Assembly (NCBI RefSeq): GCF_003347635.1
Contig: NZ_QDFY01000014.1
Location: 28,802-92,801 of the forward strand
Length of the DNA stretch: 64,000 bases
Source of the DNA: Sphingosinicella terrae
GTDB taxonomy: Bacteria; Pseudomonadota; Alphaproteobacteria; Sphingomonadales; Sphingomonadaceae
Direction of reading: 5' to 3'
Under the pieces are notes generated by a model, which did not search any database, had not been told where the DNA came from, and saw only the letters and a list, made by a program, of their open reading frames with translations. The position numbers were made by a program, and so were the translations under genes. Positions 44,521 through 53,152 of this stretch are shown here, piece after piece. How positions within the stretch are numbered: the first letter of the stretch is position 1; the number at the start of each line of letters is the position of its first letter.

Positions 44521-46869
44521 ATGAAGGGCCTCGGGAACATTTGGGGCACGACGATGGCGGCAACGACGGCGCGAAACGGTCGCGACGGGCGCCTCGCGCG
44601 GTGGCGCGAGAGCATCAATCGCGGCGCGAAGCGGTCGAGCACCTTGCTCGGCGGCGTTGTGCTGAGCGTCGGCGCCGTGTTCGCGCTCGCCTCGCTGGTC
44701 AGTTATCGGCCGAGCGACCCGGCGCTCAACACGAGCGCCGCCGGGCCGGTCCACAACTGGATGGGCAGCGCCGGGGCCTGGACATCGGATCTGTTGCTCA
44801 TGCTGTTCGGGCCGCCGGTCGGGATGCTGCTGCCCTTGATCCTGGTCGTCGGGCTGAGGCTGGCGCGCGGCGTCGAGCCCGGCCGATGGCTGAGATCGCT
44901 CGTCCTTACCCTGGTCGGCATCGCCCTCATCGGCACCGCAGCCGGCCTGCTCGTCGGCGGCGCCGTCAATGGCCTGCCGGCAGGCTGGGGCGGCGCGATC
45001 GGGCTGGGCCTTGCCGGTCTCGTCACCCTGGGCCTGGATGCGTTGGGCGACCCGGGCATTGCCGAGCCCTTCCGGCTGGCGATCATCGCGCTGACCGCTG
45101 CGGCCGGCTTGGGCGTATGGCTGGCGGGTCTCGGGCTCACTGTCGAGGAGCGGCGCTGGCTCGCCAGCCGTCGGCTTCGATCACCGCGCACGGTCGAGGA
45201 GGACGCGCTTCCTCAACCCAAGGAGCGCCCCGCCCGCGCGCCGGTGATCGCCGAGCCCGAACCGCGCAGTCCAGTCATTGCCGAGCGCCGCGCTCCGACC
45301 GAGCCGGTGCGGCGGCCCCTGCGCGAGCGCCAGCCGTCGCTTGCCCTCGGCGACAGCTATCAGCTTCCGTCGATCGATCTGCTCAACCCGCCGCCGCCGG
45401 CGGCGAACTTCGCCCTCGACAAGGCCGCGCTCGAGCGCAACGCGCGCCTGCTCGAATCGGTGCTCGAGGATTTCTCGGTCAAAGGGGAGATCGTCGAGGT
45501 CCGCCCCGGTCCAGTCGTCACCATGTACGAGCTCGAGCCGGCGAGTGGCATCAAGGCGAGCCGAGTCATCCAACTGGCCGACGACATTGCCCGCAACATG
45601 TCGGCGCTCTCCGCGCGCGTCGCGACCATTCCCGGCCGCAGCGTGATCGGGATCGAGCTGCCCAATGCCAAACGCGAGATGGTGATGCTCTCCGAGCTCG
45701 TCGCCAGCCCCGCGTTCGAGGACCAGGTGGCGCAGCTGCCGATCATCCTCGGCAAGAACATCGCCGGCGATCCCGTCGTCGCCGACCTGGCGCCGATGCC
45801 GCATCTGCTCGTCGCCGGCACCACCGGCTCGGGCAAGTCGGTCGGCCTCAACTGCATGATCCTGTCACTGCTCTACCGCCTCACGCCCGAGCAGTGCCGG
45901 ATGATCATGATCGACCCGAAGATGCTCGAGCTCTCCTCCTACGACGACATTCCGCATCTTCTGGCGCCCGTGGTCACCGAACCGGCCAAGGCGATCCGAG
46001 CGCTCAAATGGACGGTCGAGCAGATGGAGGAGCGCTATCGGATGATGGCGTCGATCGGGGTGCGCCAGTTGTCCAGCTTCAACGCCAAGGTGCGCGAGGC
46101 CAAGATGAAGGGCCAGCCCCTCGGCCGGCGCGTCCAGACCGGCTACGACCCCGAGACGGGCCAGCCGCAATATGAGATGGAGGAGCTCGAATATGAGCTT
46201 CTGCCGCAGATCGTCGTCATCGTCGACGAGCTCGCCGATCTGATGATGACCGCGGGCAAGGAGGTCGAGTTTCTGATCCAGCGGCTCGCGCAGAAGGCGC
46301 GCGCCGCCGGCATCCACTTGATCATGGCCACCCAGCGCCCGTCGGTCGACGTCATCACCGGCGTCATCAAGGCCAATCTGCCGACCCGTATCTCCTTCGC
46401 CGTCACGTCGAAGATAGACAGCCGGACCATCCTCGGCGAGCAGGGCGCGGAGCAGCTGCTTGGCAAGGGCGACATGCTCTACATGCCCGGAGGCAAGCAG
46501 ATCGCCCGCGTCCATGGGCCGTTCGTCTCCGACGAGGAGGTGCGGGCGGTCGCCGAACATTGGCGGGGCCAAGGCAGCCCCGAATATGTCATGGCAGTGA
46601 CCGAGGAGCCTGAGGACGGCGGCTACCTGTTCGAGGGTCAGCCAGTCGGCGAGGACGATGCCGAGACCCAGCTCTTCCGCAAGGCCGTCCAGGTCGTGGC
46701 GGAAAGCCAGAAGGCGTCGACTTCCTACCTTCAGCGCCAGCTGCGCGTCGGCTACAACAATGCGGCCCGCCTGATCGAGCGGATGGAGAAGGAAGGGTTC
46801 GTCAGCGCCCCGGATCATGTCGGGCGGCGCGAGGTGCTGGTCGACACGGACGGACGCCCGCTCGCCTGA
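44521..46869 (+). CDS. ftsK: DNA translocase FtsK
   Basis: 782 residues. About four N-terminal membrane helices (residues 40-215), a short linker, then the motor domain with Walker A TTGSGKS near residue 434 and VIVDELADLMM as Walker B. The C-terminal winged-helix gamma domain (LQRQLRVGYNNAARLIERME) reads KOPS DNA. It acts at the septum in chromosome segregation and dimer resolution. ATG 44521 has GGAG upstream with a short spacer; ATG 44554 is the alternative. Confidence 0.96.
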   Translation: MKGLGNIWGTTMAATTARNGRDGRLARWRESINRGAKRSSTLLGGVVLSVGAVFALASLVSYRPSDPALNTSAAGPVHNWMGSAGAWTSDLLLMLFGPPVGMLLPLILVVGLRLARGVEPGRWLRSLVLTLVGIALIGTAAGLLVGGAVNGLPAGWGGAIGLGLAGLVTLGLDALGDPGIAEPFRLAIIALTAAAGLGVWLAGLGLTVEERRWLASRRLRSPRTVEEDALPQPKERPARAPVIAEPEPRSPVIAERRAPTEPVRRPLRERQPSLALGDSYQLPSIDLLNPPPPAANFALDKAALERNARLLESVLEDFSVKGEIVEVRPGPVVTMYELEPASGIKASRVIQLADDIARNMSALSARVATIPGRSVIGIELPNAKREMVMLSELVASPAFEDQVAQLPIILGKNIAGDPVVADLAPMPHLLVAGTTGSGKSVGLNCMILSLLYRLTPEQCRMIMIDPKMLELSSYDDIPHLLAPVVTEPAKAIRALKWTVEQMEERYRMMASIGVRQLSSFNAKVREAKMKGQPLGRRVQTGYDPETGQPQYEMEELEYELLPQIVVIVDELADLMMTAGKEVEFLIQRLAQKARAAGIHLIMATQRPSVDVITGVIKANLPTRISFAVTSKIDSRTILGEQGAEQLLGKGDMLYMPGGKQIARVHGPFVSDEEVRAVAEHWRGQGSPEYVMAVTEEPEDGGYLFEGQPVGEDDAETQLFRKAVQVVAESQKASTSYLQRQLRVGYNNAARLIERMEKEGFVSAPDHVGRREVLVDTDGRPLA

Positions 46870-47003
46870 GCAACGCCGCCTCGACGGCCAGAACTGCGCC
46901 TGCCTGCCAGGCTTCGATGCCTGAACCCGAGGGAACCGGCCAGTTCACGAGGCATTCAACGGCGGGTCGCCAATACGGCGCCAAATCCGATATGGAGGTT
47001 TTC

Positions 47004-47633
47004 ATGCTGCGTTTACGCGCACTCGTTCTTGCGGTCGCGCCGGTGACGGCGCTGGTGGCGCTGTCTCCCGCACCGGTCGTCGCGCAGGCGTCCGATGGGC
47101 TGACGCAGGTCCAATCCCACCTGCGCTCGGTCGACACGATGACCGCCCGCTTCACCCAGACCGATCGGGGCGGCCGATCGATGAGCGGCACGCTGAGCCT
47201 GAAGCGGCCCGGCAAGATCCGGTTCGACTATGGCCGCGACGCCAACATGCTGATCGTCGGCGACGGCCGGGCCCTCAACTTCATCGATTACGACGTGGGC
47301 CAGCGGCAGCGCTGGCCGATCAACGATTCGCCGCTCTCGGTCTTGTTGAATCCCGGGCAGGATCTGTCTCGATTCGCCCGGGTGACGCGCAATGACGACC
47401 AGGTGCTGATGATCGAAGCACGCGATCCCCGCCGCCGCGAGTTCGGCACCATCCAGATTGCCTTCGCGAAGGTCTCCAATGCTCCGGCCGGGCTGATGTT
47501 GCAGGGCTGGAACGTCGTCGACGCGCAGAACAACCTGACCTCTGTGCGATTGTCGGGCCAGCGGTTCAACGTGCCGGTTGCCGACAGCCTGTTCACTTTC
47601 CGCGATCCGACGAGGCGCGGCCCGCGCGGCTAG
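47004..47633 (+). CDS. lolA: LolA-like outer-membrane lipoprotein carrier protein
   Basis: 209 residues. A signal peptide spans about residues 1-27. The mature part reads DTMTARFTQTDRGGRSMSGTLSLKRPGKIRFDY, split here by short stretches, then an unclosed beta-barrel as in LolA. It ferries lipoproteins from LolCDE to LolB across the periplasm. ATG 47004 has GGAGG 5 bases upstream. It is separated from ftsK by 134 bp with nothing recognisable. Confidence 0.85.
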   Translation: MLRLRALVLAVAPVTALVALSPAPVVAQASDGLTQVQSHLRSVDTMTARFTQTDRGGRSMSGTLSLKRPGKIRFDYGRDANMLIVGDGRALNFIDYDVGQRQRWPINDSPLSVLLNPGQDLSRFARVTRNDDQVLMIEARDPRRREFGTIQIAFAKVSNAPAGLMLQGWNVVDAQNNLTSVRLSGQRFNVPVADSLFTFRDPTRRGPRG

Positions 47634-47774
47634 CTCGTGCCGGGGATGATCGTTCATCCGGGCGACAGGTGCTTCGCGATAGAAATGAGACTGCAATTGC
47701 GGGAGTGCATTCGGGTTTTCCCCCTGTTGCCCGAACCAGCCGACGCAATTGACCTCGCGTGAGAACGCTTGGTA

Positions 47775-47809
47775 GGCCTCCGCTCCACGCCCCCGGAGCG
47801 GGGGCCTTT
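47775..47809 (+). terminator. Rho-independent terminator after lolA
   Basis: GGCCTCCGCTCC (47775-47786) pairs with GGAGCGGGGGCC (47795-47806) over 12 positions with one G-U pair and an 8-base loop ACGCCCCC, followed by TTT (47807-47809). The stem is very stable and the T-run short. A shorter alternative stem GCCCCC/GGGGGC shares the bases. Confidence 0.7.
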
Positions 47810-47860
47810 CCATATCTCCGCCACATCGACAGCGAACGGCCCGCCCGCTAAGCCGCCCCC

Positions 47861-48655
47861 ATGTCCACGACCTTGAAAATCGCTTCCTGGAACATCAACA
47901 GCATCCGTGCGCGCACCGAGATCGTCGAGAAATTCCTGACCGAACAATCGCCTGACATCCTGTGCCTGCAGGAGACCAAGGTTTGCGACGGCGACTTTCC
48001 GGAGACGCTGTTTCGCCGGCTCGGCTATGATCGGATCATCATCTGCGGCCAGCGCATGCACCATGGCGTCGCCATCATCAGCCGCGTGCCGATGCGCGAG
48101 GACGAGCGTTTCGATTGGCAGGCCAATGGCGAGGCGCGCCATGTCGGTGTCCGCCTGGACTGCGGGATCCGTCTCGAGAACGTCTACGTCCCCGCCGGCG
48201 GGGATATTCCCGACCGTGCGCAGAATCCGAAATTCGGGCAGAAACTCGACTTCATCGAGCGAATGACGCGCTGGTCCGAGCAATGCGGCGCGCCCACCGT
48301 TCTGGTGGGCGACTTCAACGTCGCGCCGCTGGAATGCGACGTCTGGAGCCACAAGCAGCTTCTCAACGTCGTCAGCCACACGCCGGTCGAGGTCGAGGCG
48401 CTTGCACGTCTGCAGCAGAGCAATGGCTGGATCGACCTCGGCCGCCATTTCGTGCCGGCGCCCGAGCGGCTGTTCACCTGGTGGAGCTATCGCTCGCCCG
48501 ACTGGACGCGCAACGACCGCGGAAGGCGGCTCGACCATATGTGGGCCACGCCCGATGTCGCGGCTCTGGCGACGGCCCACGACGTGTTCAAGCCGTGCCG
48601 CAGTTGGACCCGCCCCTCCGATCACGTCCCCTTGATGACGGAATTCTCGATTTGA
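47861..48655 (+). CDS. xth: Exodeoxyribonuclease III
   Basis: 264 residues. [32 protein letters not shown] and DHVPLMTEF are the motifs of the EEP-type nuclease fold, with the metal-binding Asn, Glu and catalytic Asp/His. It acts on abasic sites and 3' ends in DNA repair. Its TGA stop lies in TTGA with the ribA start. Confidence 0.96.
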   Translation: MSTTLKIASWNINSIRARTEIVEKFLTEQSPDILCLQETKVCDGDFPETLFRRLGYDRIIICGQRMHHGVAIISRVPMREDERFDWQANGEARHVGVRLDCGIRLENVYVPAGGDIPDRAQNPKFGQKLDFIERMTRWSEQCGAPTVLVGDFNVAPLECDVWSHKQLLNVVSHTPVEVEALARLQQSNGWIDLGRHFVPAPERLFTWWSYRSPDWTRNDRGRRLDHMWATPDVAALATAHDVFKPCRSWTRPSDHVPLMTEFSI

Positions 48656-49698
48656 CCGGCGCGCGGGATGTCGCCCGCGCCATCGACGCGCTTCGCCGGG
48701 GCTGGCCGGTTGCGGTCGACGAGACCCTCCTGCTCGCCGTCGAGACTGCCGACGCGAAGACGCTCGCCGCCTTCGACGGCGCCACGCCGTCCGATCTTCT
48801 GATCGCCGGCAATCGTGCCGCGACGCTGAAGCTCACCAACCAGCGCGAAGCCCTGCCCAATGCCCCCGTCAGGATCGAGCGCAGCCCGTGGATCGACCTC
48901 GCCACCGCGACAGCGATCGCCGATCCGGCGCTGGATCTCGCGACGCCGCTCAAGGGCCCGTTCCGGACCCTGCCGGTGGACGCCCCCGATGTGGCGAAGG
49001 CGGCGCTGCGCCTGGCCCGCCTCGCCGGCCTCTTGCCCGCCCTCTTCGTCGGCGGCAGCGGCGAAGCCGAGGCGCGGGTGAGCCTCGCCGACGTGGCGGC
49101 TTTCGGCGGCGGCGGCGATCTCAGGATGGTCTCGCGCGCCCGGCTCCCGATGCGCTTCGCCGAAAAGGCCGAGATCGTCGCCTTTCGCGCCGACGGCGAC
49201 ACGACGGAGCCGGTTGCGCTCCTGGTTGGCAATCCCCACGGCATGCCACCGCTGGTCCGATTGCACAGCGAGTGCCTGACCGGCGACGTTCTCGGCTCGC
49301 TCAAATGCGATTGCGGACCGCAGCTGGCGCATGCGCTGGAGGCGATCGCAGCCTCGGGCTGGGGCATACTCCTCTATCTGCGCCAGGAAGGCCGGGGCAT
49401 CGGTCTCGTCAACAAGCTGCGCGCCTACGCGCTTCAGGATCAGGGATTCGACACGGTCGACGCCAATGTCAGGCTGGGCTTCGCGGACGATGAGCGCAGC
49501 TTCGCGATCGCGGCGACGATGCTGAAGGCGCTGTCACAGGATCGCGTCCGGCTGCTCACCAACAACCCGCGCAAGGTCGCCGGCCTGGAGGCGGAGGGGA
49601 TAGAGGTGTCCGAGCGGATCCCGCTGCAGATGCCGGCCGGCCAGCACAACCGCCGTTATCTCGAGACCAAGCGCGATCGCAGCGGCCATCAGCTCTGA
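48652..49698 (+). CDS. ribA: GTP cyclohydrolase II with an extended N-terminal domain
   Basis: 348 residues. The C-terminal 195 or so form the normal GTP cyclohydrolase [22 protein letters not shown] with zinc cysteines, [10 protein letters not shown] and [12 protein letters not shown]. The first 150 residues ([30 protein letters not shown]) look like a degenerate DHBP synthase (RibB) domain without its acidic active site. It makes the first intermediate of riboflavin from GTP. TTG at 48652 overlaps the xth stop by 4 bp. No other start lies nearby in frame. Confidence 0.88.
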   Translation: MTGARDVARAIDALRRGWPVAVDETLLLAVETADAKTLAAFDGATPSDLLIAGNRAATLKLTNQREALPNAPVRIERSPWIDLATATAIADPALDLATPLKGPFRTLPVDAPDVAKAALRLARLAGLLPALFVGGSGEAEARVSLADVAAFGGGGDLRMVSRARLPMRFAEKAEIVAFRADGDTTEPVALLVGNPHGMPPLVRLHSECLTGDVLGSLKCDCGPQLAHALEAIAASGWGILLYLRQEGRGIGLVNKLRAYALQDQGFDTVDANVRLGFADDERSFAIAATMLKALSQDRVRLLTNNPRKVAGLEAEGIEVSERIPLQMPAGQHNRRYLETKRDRSGHQL

Positions 49699-50367
49699 TC
49701 AGGAGCGCAGGAGGAAGTCCCGCACCTCGTCGAAATCGTGGGCGATCCGGTGAACTCCGATCGTCCGCAGCCGCTCGGCGTGGCCGGGCAGGCAATGGCT
49801 CCCCGCGCACAGGCCGATCACTTGTGCGCCGGAGGCGACGGCGCCGGTGGCGCCGACCGGCGAATCCTCGATGATGACGCTTCGGGCGATGTCGACGCCC
49901 AGAGCCTGGGCGGCATGAAGATAGATGTCGGGCGCCGGCTTGCCCCGCGCGACATGCTGGTGACCGCTGAAGATCATGTCGCCGAAATGCTCCCGCACGC
50001 CGAGATGCTCCAGATGCCGCTCGATCCAGCTCACCCGGCTCGACGAGGCGATGGCGCGTGGAAGACCCGGTGGGAGGCCCAGGATGAAGCCGACTGCGCC
50101 GGCGACCTCTTCCAGGCCCTCTTCAAGCGCGCGGGCGTCGAGGGCGGCATGCGCTTCATGGAAGTCGGTGGGCAAGGGCTGCGCGATCCACTGCTCGAGC
50201 GCCTGAATGAATGCCGCGCCCGACAAGCCCATGAAATTCTCGACCGCCTCCTGGACGGTGGTGGGGTGGCCCAGATGGGTCAGATAGTCGGCGAGATGGA
50301 CATTGTGGACATGCTCGCTCTCGATCAGGACCCCGTCGAAATCGAAGATGATGGCGTCGAACCGCAC
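49699..50367 (-). CDS. HAD-family hydrolase
   Basis: 222 residues. FDFDGVLIESE is the nucleophile motif, SSSRVSWIERHL the second, and VIIEDSPVGATGAVASG the metal-binding Asp with the following loop. A cap domain lies between the first two. This is a phosphoglycolate-phosphatase or beta-phosphoglucomutase-like HAD; the exact sugar-phosphate substrate is unknown. Adjacent convergent stop to ribA. Confidence 0.9.
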   Translation of the reverse strand: MRFDAIIFDFDGVLIESEHVHNVHLADYLTHLGHPTTVQEAVENFMGLSGAAFIQALEQWIAQPLPTDFHEAHAALDARALEEGLEEVAGAVGFILGLPPGLPRAIASSSRVSWIERHLEHLGVREHFGDMIFSGHQHVARGKPAPDIYLHAAQALGVDIARSVIIEDSPVGATGAVASGAQVIGLCAGSHCLPGHAERLRTIGVHRIAHDFDEVRDFLLRS

Positions 50368-50373
50368 GACCGA

Positions 50374-51036
50374 TCAGCCGCGCCCGCCGAACAAGGCCGT
50401 CCCGACCCGGACGTGGGTGGCACCGATGGCCACGGCCGTCTCGTAATCGCCCGACATCCCCATCGAGAGGCCGTCGACGCCATGACGCCGAGCGAGCTTC
50501 GCCAGCAAGGCGAAATAGGGGGCAGGCTCCACCGCGTCGGGTGGAATGCACATCAGTCCGACGACCGCGAGCGACGCCGCCCGCGCTCGATCGAGCAGGG
50601 CCGGCAGCTCCGCTGGCAAGCAGCCGCCCTTCTGCGGCTCGTCGCCGATATTGACCTGGAGGAAGCAGTCCGGCCGGCGCGCCGACTTCCCCGCGGCGGC
50701 GGCCAGCGCGTCGACGAGCGACGGCCGGTCCACCGAGTGCAGGACGTCGAACATGGCCACGGCCTCCTCCGCCTTGTTGGACTGGAGCCGCCCGATGAAG
50801 TGCAGGCGCACCTCCGGATGGCGTTCGCGCAGCTCAGGCCATTTCGCCTGTGCCTCCTGGACCCTGCTCTCGCCGAAATCGCGATGGCCTGCCGCGATCA
50901 TCGGCTCGATCGACGCCGCAGGATGCATCTTCGACACCGCGATCAAAGTGACGTCACCCGCCTCCCGCCCGGACACGGCGGCCGCCCGGGCGATCCCCGC
51001 CCGCACTGCCGCGAGCCTTTCCGATGCCTCGTTCAT
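50374..51036 (-). CDS. YggS-family PLP-binding protein
   Basis: 220 residues. LIAVSKMHP with Lys36 binds pyridoxal phosphate; HFIGRLQSNKAEE, LMCIPP and LSMGMSGDYETAVAIGATHVRVG are YggS signatures. The family controls vitamin B6 homeostasis. The ATG at 51036 and the divergent ThiE-like gene at 51059 leave 22 bp between them. The HAD gene follows after 6 bp. Confidence 0.94.
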   Translation of the reverse strand: MNEASERLAAVRAGIARAAAVSGREAGDVTLIAVSKMHPAASIEPMIAAGHRDFGESRVQEAQAKWPELRERHPEVRLHFIGRLQSNKAEEAVAMFDVLHSVDRPSLVDALAAAAGKSARRPDCFLQVNIGDEPQKGGCLPAELPALLDRARAASLAVVGLMCIPPDAVEPAPYFALLAKLARRHGVDGLSMGMSGDYETAVAIGATHVRVGTALFGGRG

Positions 51037-51058
51037 CGCGGCTGCTATAGGTAGGCCG

Positions 51059-51622
51059 ATGCGGCCCCGCCACCCTCTCCCGCGACTCTGGCTGATGACC
51101 GATGAGCGCCTTGGCGAGCACCTGATGGAGGCCATCGCCCGGCTGCCGCGCGGGTCCGGCATCGTCTTTCGCCATTACCGACTGGAGGCCGCGGCAAGGC
51201 GGGCGCTCTTCGACAGGGTGAGGAAGGCGGCGCGGCGGCAACGCCTGCTGCTGCTGCTCGCCGGAACGGGGCGCAAGGCCCGCGCATGGCACGCCGACGG
51301 CAGCCACGGCCGAGGAGGCGGCGTACGCGGGCTTCGATCAGCGCCTGCCCACGATCTGCGTGAGATAAGGGCGGCCGAGCGTTCCGGGGCCGATCTCGTC
51401 TTCCTGTCGCCGGTCCATGCCACGAGGAGCCATCCGGGCGCGCGGGCGCTCGGACGAATCGGCTTCGCCCGCCTTGCTCGCCAGAGCCGGCTCCCGGTCG
51501 TGGCGCTCGGCGGCATGGACGCGCGGCGCGGCCGTGCGCTCGCGGCAGCGGGGGCTTATGGCTGGGCGGGGATAGATGCCTGGATGGGCCAGAATCAGAA
51601 GCGGAAGGCGGTTCCGACGTAG
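51059..51622 (+). CDS. ThiE/TenI-like thiamine phosphate synthase relative, degenerate
   Basis: 187 residues with a small TIM-barrel-like pattern: LPRLWLMTDERL, GIVFRHYRL, FLSPVHATRSHPGARALG and LPVVALGGMDARRG. This matches the ThiE/TenI fold, but the ThiE INDR and substrate-binding Lys (PxxPTxTK-like) positions are not matched. It may be an inactive or changed relative; annotations as thiamine phosphate synthase would be loose. No other thi genes are near. The 3' end overlaps the convergent barrel gene by 28 bp. Confidence 0.6.
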   Translation: MRPRHPLPRLWLMTDERLGEHLMEAIARLPRGSGIVFRHYRLEAAARRALFDRVRKAARRQRLLLLLAGTGRKARAWHADGSHGRGGGVRGLRSAPAHDLREIRAAERSGADLVFLSPVHATRSHPGARALGRIGFARLARQSRLPVVALGGMDARRGRALAAAGAYGWAGIDAWMGQNQKRKAVPT

Positions 51623-52326
51623 ACGGCCTGGCTGTCGCGGCGCTCGTCTCGCGACATCGGCTCGAGCCGGTCGCGTGCGATACGGTAGCGGGCGCCGGCG
51701 GTGACATCGACATTGCGCGTGATCGAGAAGGCGCCGCCGACGTCCAGCGAATAGGCCTCGTCGTCCGCGACCAGCTGCTGGGCGCCGTCGGCACGCTCGG
51801 CGGCGACCGCGACACGGCCGGTCAGGCGACGATTGGCGCGGTAGCTCATCCCGACCTGCGCGGCCTCGCGGCGACCAGGAACCACTCCCCCTTCCGCCTG
51901 GGCGACGTCGCCGGAAACCGCGAAGCGACGCCAGCCGAGCGAGACGCCGAGATTGTAGGAGCTCGGCGTGATCGCGGTGACCGGGCTCGCCGAAGTCGTC
52001 TGCAGAACGGTGCGGGCCGCCTCCGCCGGCGTACTGGCGCGGGCCCGGATCGCCACACGGACCGAGCGGTTCCGCTCACTGGCATTGCTTGCCGGGGTGA
52101 ATCGGAAATCGGTATTGAGGCGGGTTCCGCGGCGGGCAAGGGCAGCGGCGAGCCGGGGATCGGAGACGGCCGGCGTGAAGGCGCCGATCGGGCGCGCGGT
52201 GGCCGCGACGCCTGGGCGCGAAGCCTTGGTGCGGGAGGCGGACTGGGCGAAGGCAGGGGCGAGCATCAGCGCCATCGCGATCAGCGATGCGCTCCCAGCC
52301 GCAGCCATGGCCCGAACCTTCAGCAA
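51595..52326 (-). CDS. Predicted outer-membrane beta-barrel protein
   Basis: 243 residues. Signal peptide to about residue 27 (ALMLAPAFAQS). The second half has alternating strands (YNLGVSLGWRRFAVSGDVA, LTGRVAVAAE, VDVTAGARYRI) and ends in GTAFRF, the C-terminal Phe used by BAM substrates. It probably forms a small barrel with no assigned function. Stop overlaps the ThiE-like gene by 28 bp. Confidence 0.72.
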   Translation of the reverse strand: MLKVRAMAAAGSASLIAMALMLAPAFAQSASRTKASRPGVAATARPIGAFTPAVSDPRLAAALARRGTRLNTDFRFTPASNASERNRSVRVAIRARASTPAEAARTVLQTTSASPVTAITPSSYNLGVSLGWRRFAVSGDVAQAEGGVVPGRREAAQVGMSYRANRRLTGRVAVAAERADGAQQLVADDEAYSLDVGGAFSITRNVDVTAGARYRIARDRLEPMSRDERRDSQAVYVGTAFRF

Positions 52327-52486
52327 GCCTCCAGACTCCTATCTGTCTCACATTTAGTACGGCTGGGCGCGCTTTCCCAGCAGCGGGATCGAAGCGCTCC
52401 TGAATCGTTGCGGTCTGTTGCAGGATTCACACAACGAACCTTGCCCGAACATGAAGCGGCCCCCGATCGGGCGCCGACGAGAGAGC

Positions 52487-52514
52487 TTGCCGCGAGGGCG
52501 GCGTCATCTATAAA
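52487..52514 (+). promoter_or_regulatory. Probable sigma-70 promoter of the DUF3576 gene
   Basis: TTGCCG (52487-52492), a 16-base spacer and TATAAA (52509-52514) lie 37 bp before the ATG at 52552. The -10 box is nearly consensus and stands out in a GC-rich setting. Confidence 0.45.
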
Positions 52515-52551
52515 CGGCGGTCGCAAGAGAGTGTTTCCGAGGAACCCCATC

Positions 52552-53028
52552 ATGGCTCGCGTTTTGACCATTGGCCTGGCCGCGGCCTGCGCCCTATCCC
52601 TAGGCGGCTGCCAGTTCATCCGCGACGACATCAATCGGACGTTTGGCGGCTCGTCCCAGGACGAGGTGCGTCAGGCCGATCTCGCCGCGAGCCAGACCAC
52701 GACCATAGGGGTCAATGCCTATCTCTGGAGGGCGGCACTGGACACGCTGTCCTTCGCGCCGCTGGCGCAGAGCGATTCCAGCGGGGGGGTCATCGTCACG
52801 GAATGGTATGCCAATCCTGAGAATCCTTCGGAGCGGGTGAAGGTGACGGCGGCCATCCTTGATGCCGACCTGCGGGCCGACGCCCTGCGGGTGACGGCCG
52901 CGCGCGAGGTGATGCAGAACGGACAGTGGGTCGCCGCGCCGGTCGCGGCCGCGACGGTGCAGCGGCTCGAGGAGATCATCCTCACCCGCGCCCGCGACAT
53001 CCGCCGCGCCACCATCGTCTCCGGCTGA
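52552..53028 (+). CDS. DUF3576 lipoprotein
   Basis: 158 residues. Lipobox LGGC at Cys20 after a hydrophobic signal. The mature part has TTTIGVNAYLWRAALDTLSF and EWYANPENPSERVKV, which are hallmark segments of DUF3576, a conserved alphaproteobacterial family of unknown function that typically precedes leuS. GAGGAA upstream of ATG 52552 supports the start. The leuS start lies 125 bp downstream. Confidence 0.9.
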   Translation: MARVLTIGLAAACALSLGGCQFIRDDINRTFGGSSQDEVRQADLAASQTTTIGVNAYLWRAALDTLSFAPLAQSDSSGGVIVTEWYANPENPSERVKVTAAILDADLRADALRVTAAREVMQNGQWVAAPVAAATVQRLEEIILTRARDIRRATIVSG

Positions 53029-53152
53029 CGTCCTGCGGGCCGCGAAAGCGGCTTTGCGGCGGCGCCCGCCTGCCATATGAGGACGGGCCGCTCTCCGGGG
53101 TGCCGGGGGGCGGCCGATCCGTATTTTCAGCAGCTTGAGGAAGAGATTCGCG

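Noticed and set aside
43050..46175. 1041-codon plus-strand open frame
   Set aside because: It runs across the hydroxylase gene in antisense and across ftsK in another frame. Arg/Gly/His-rich with no domain; ftsK and the hydroxylase explain the DNA.
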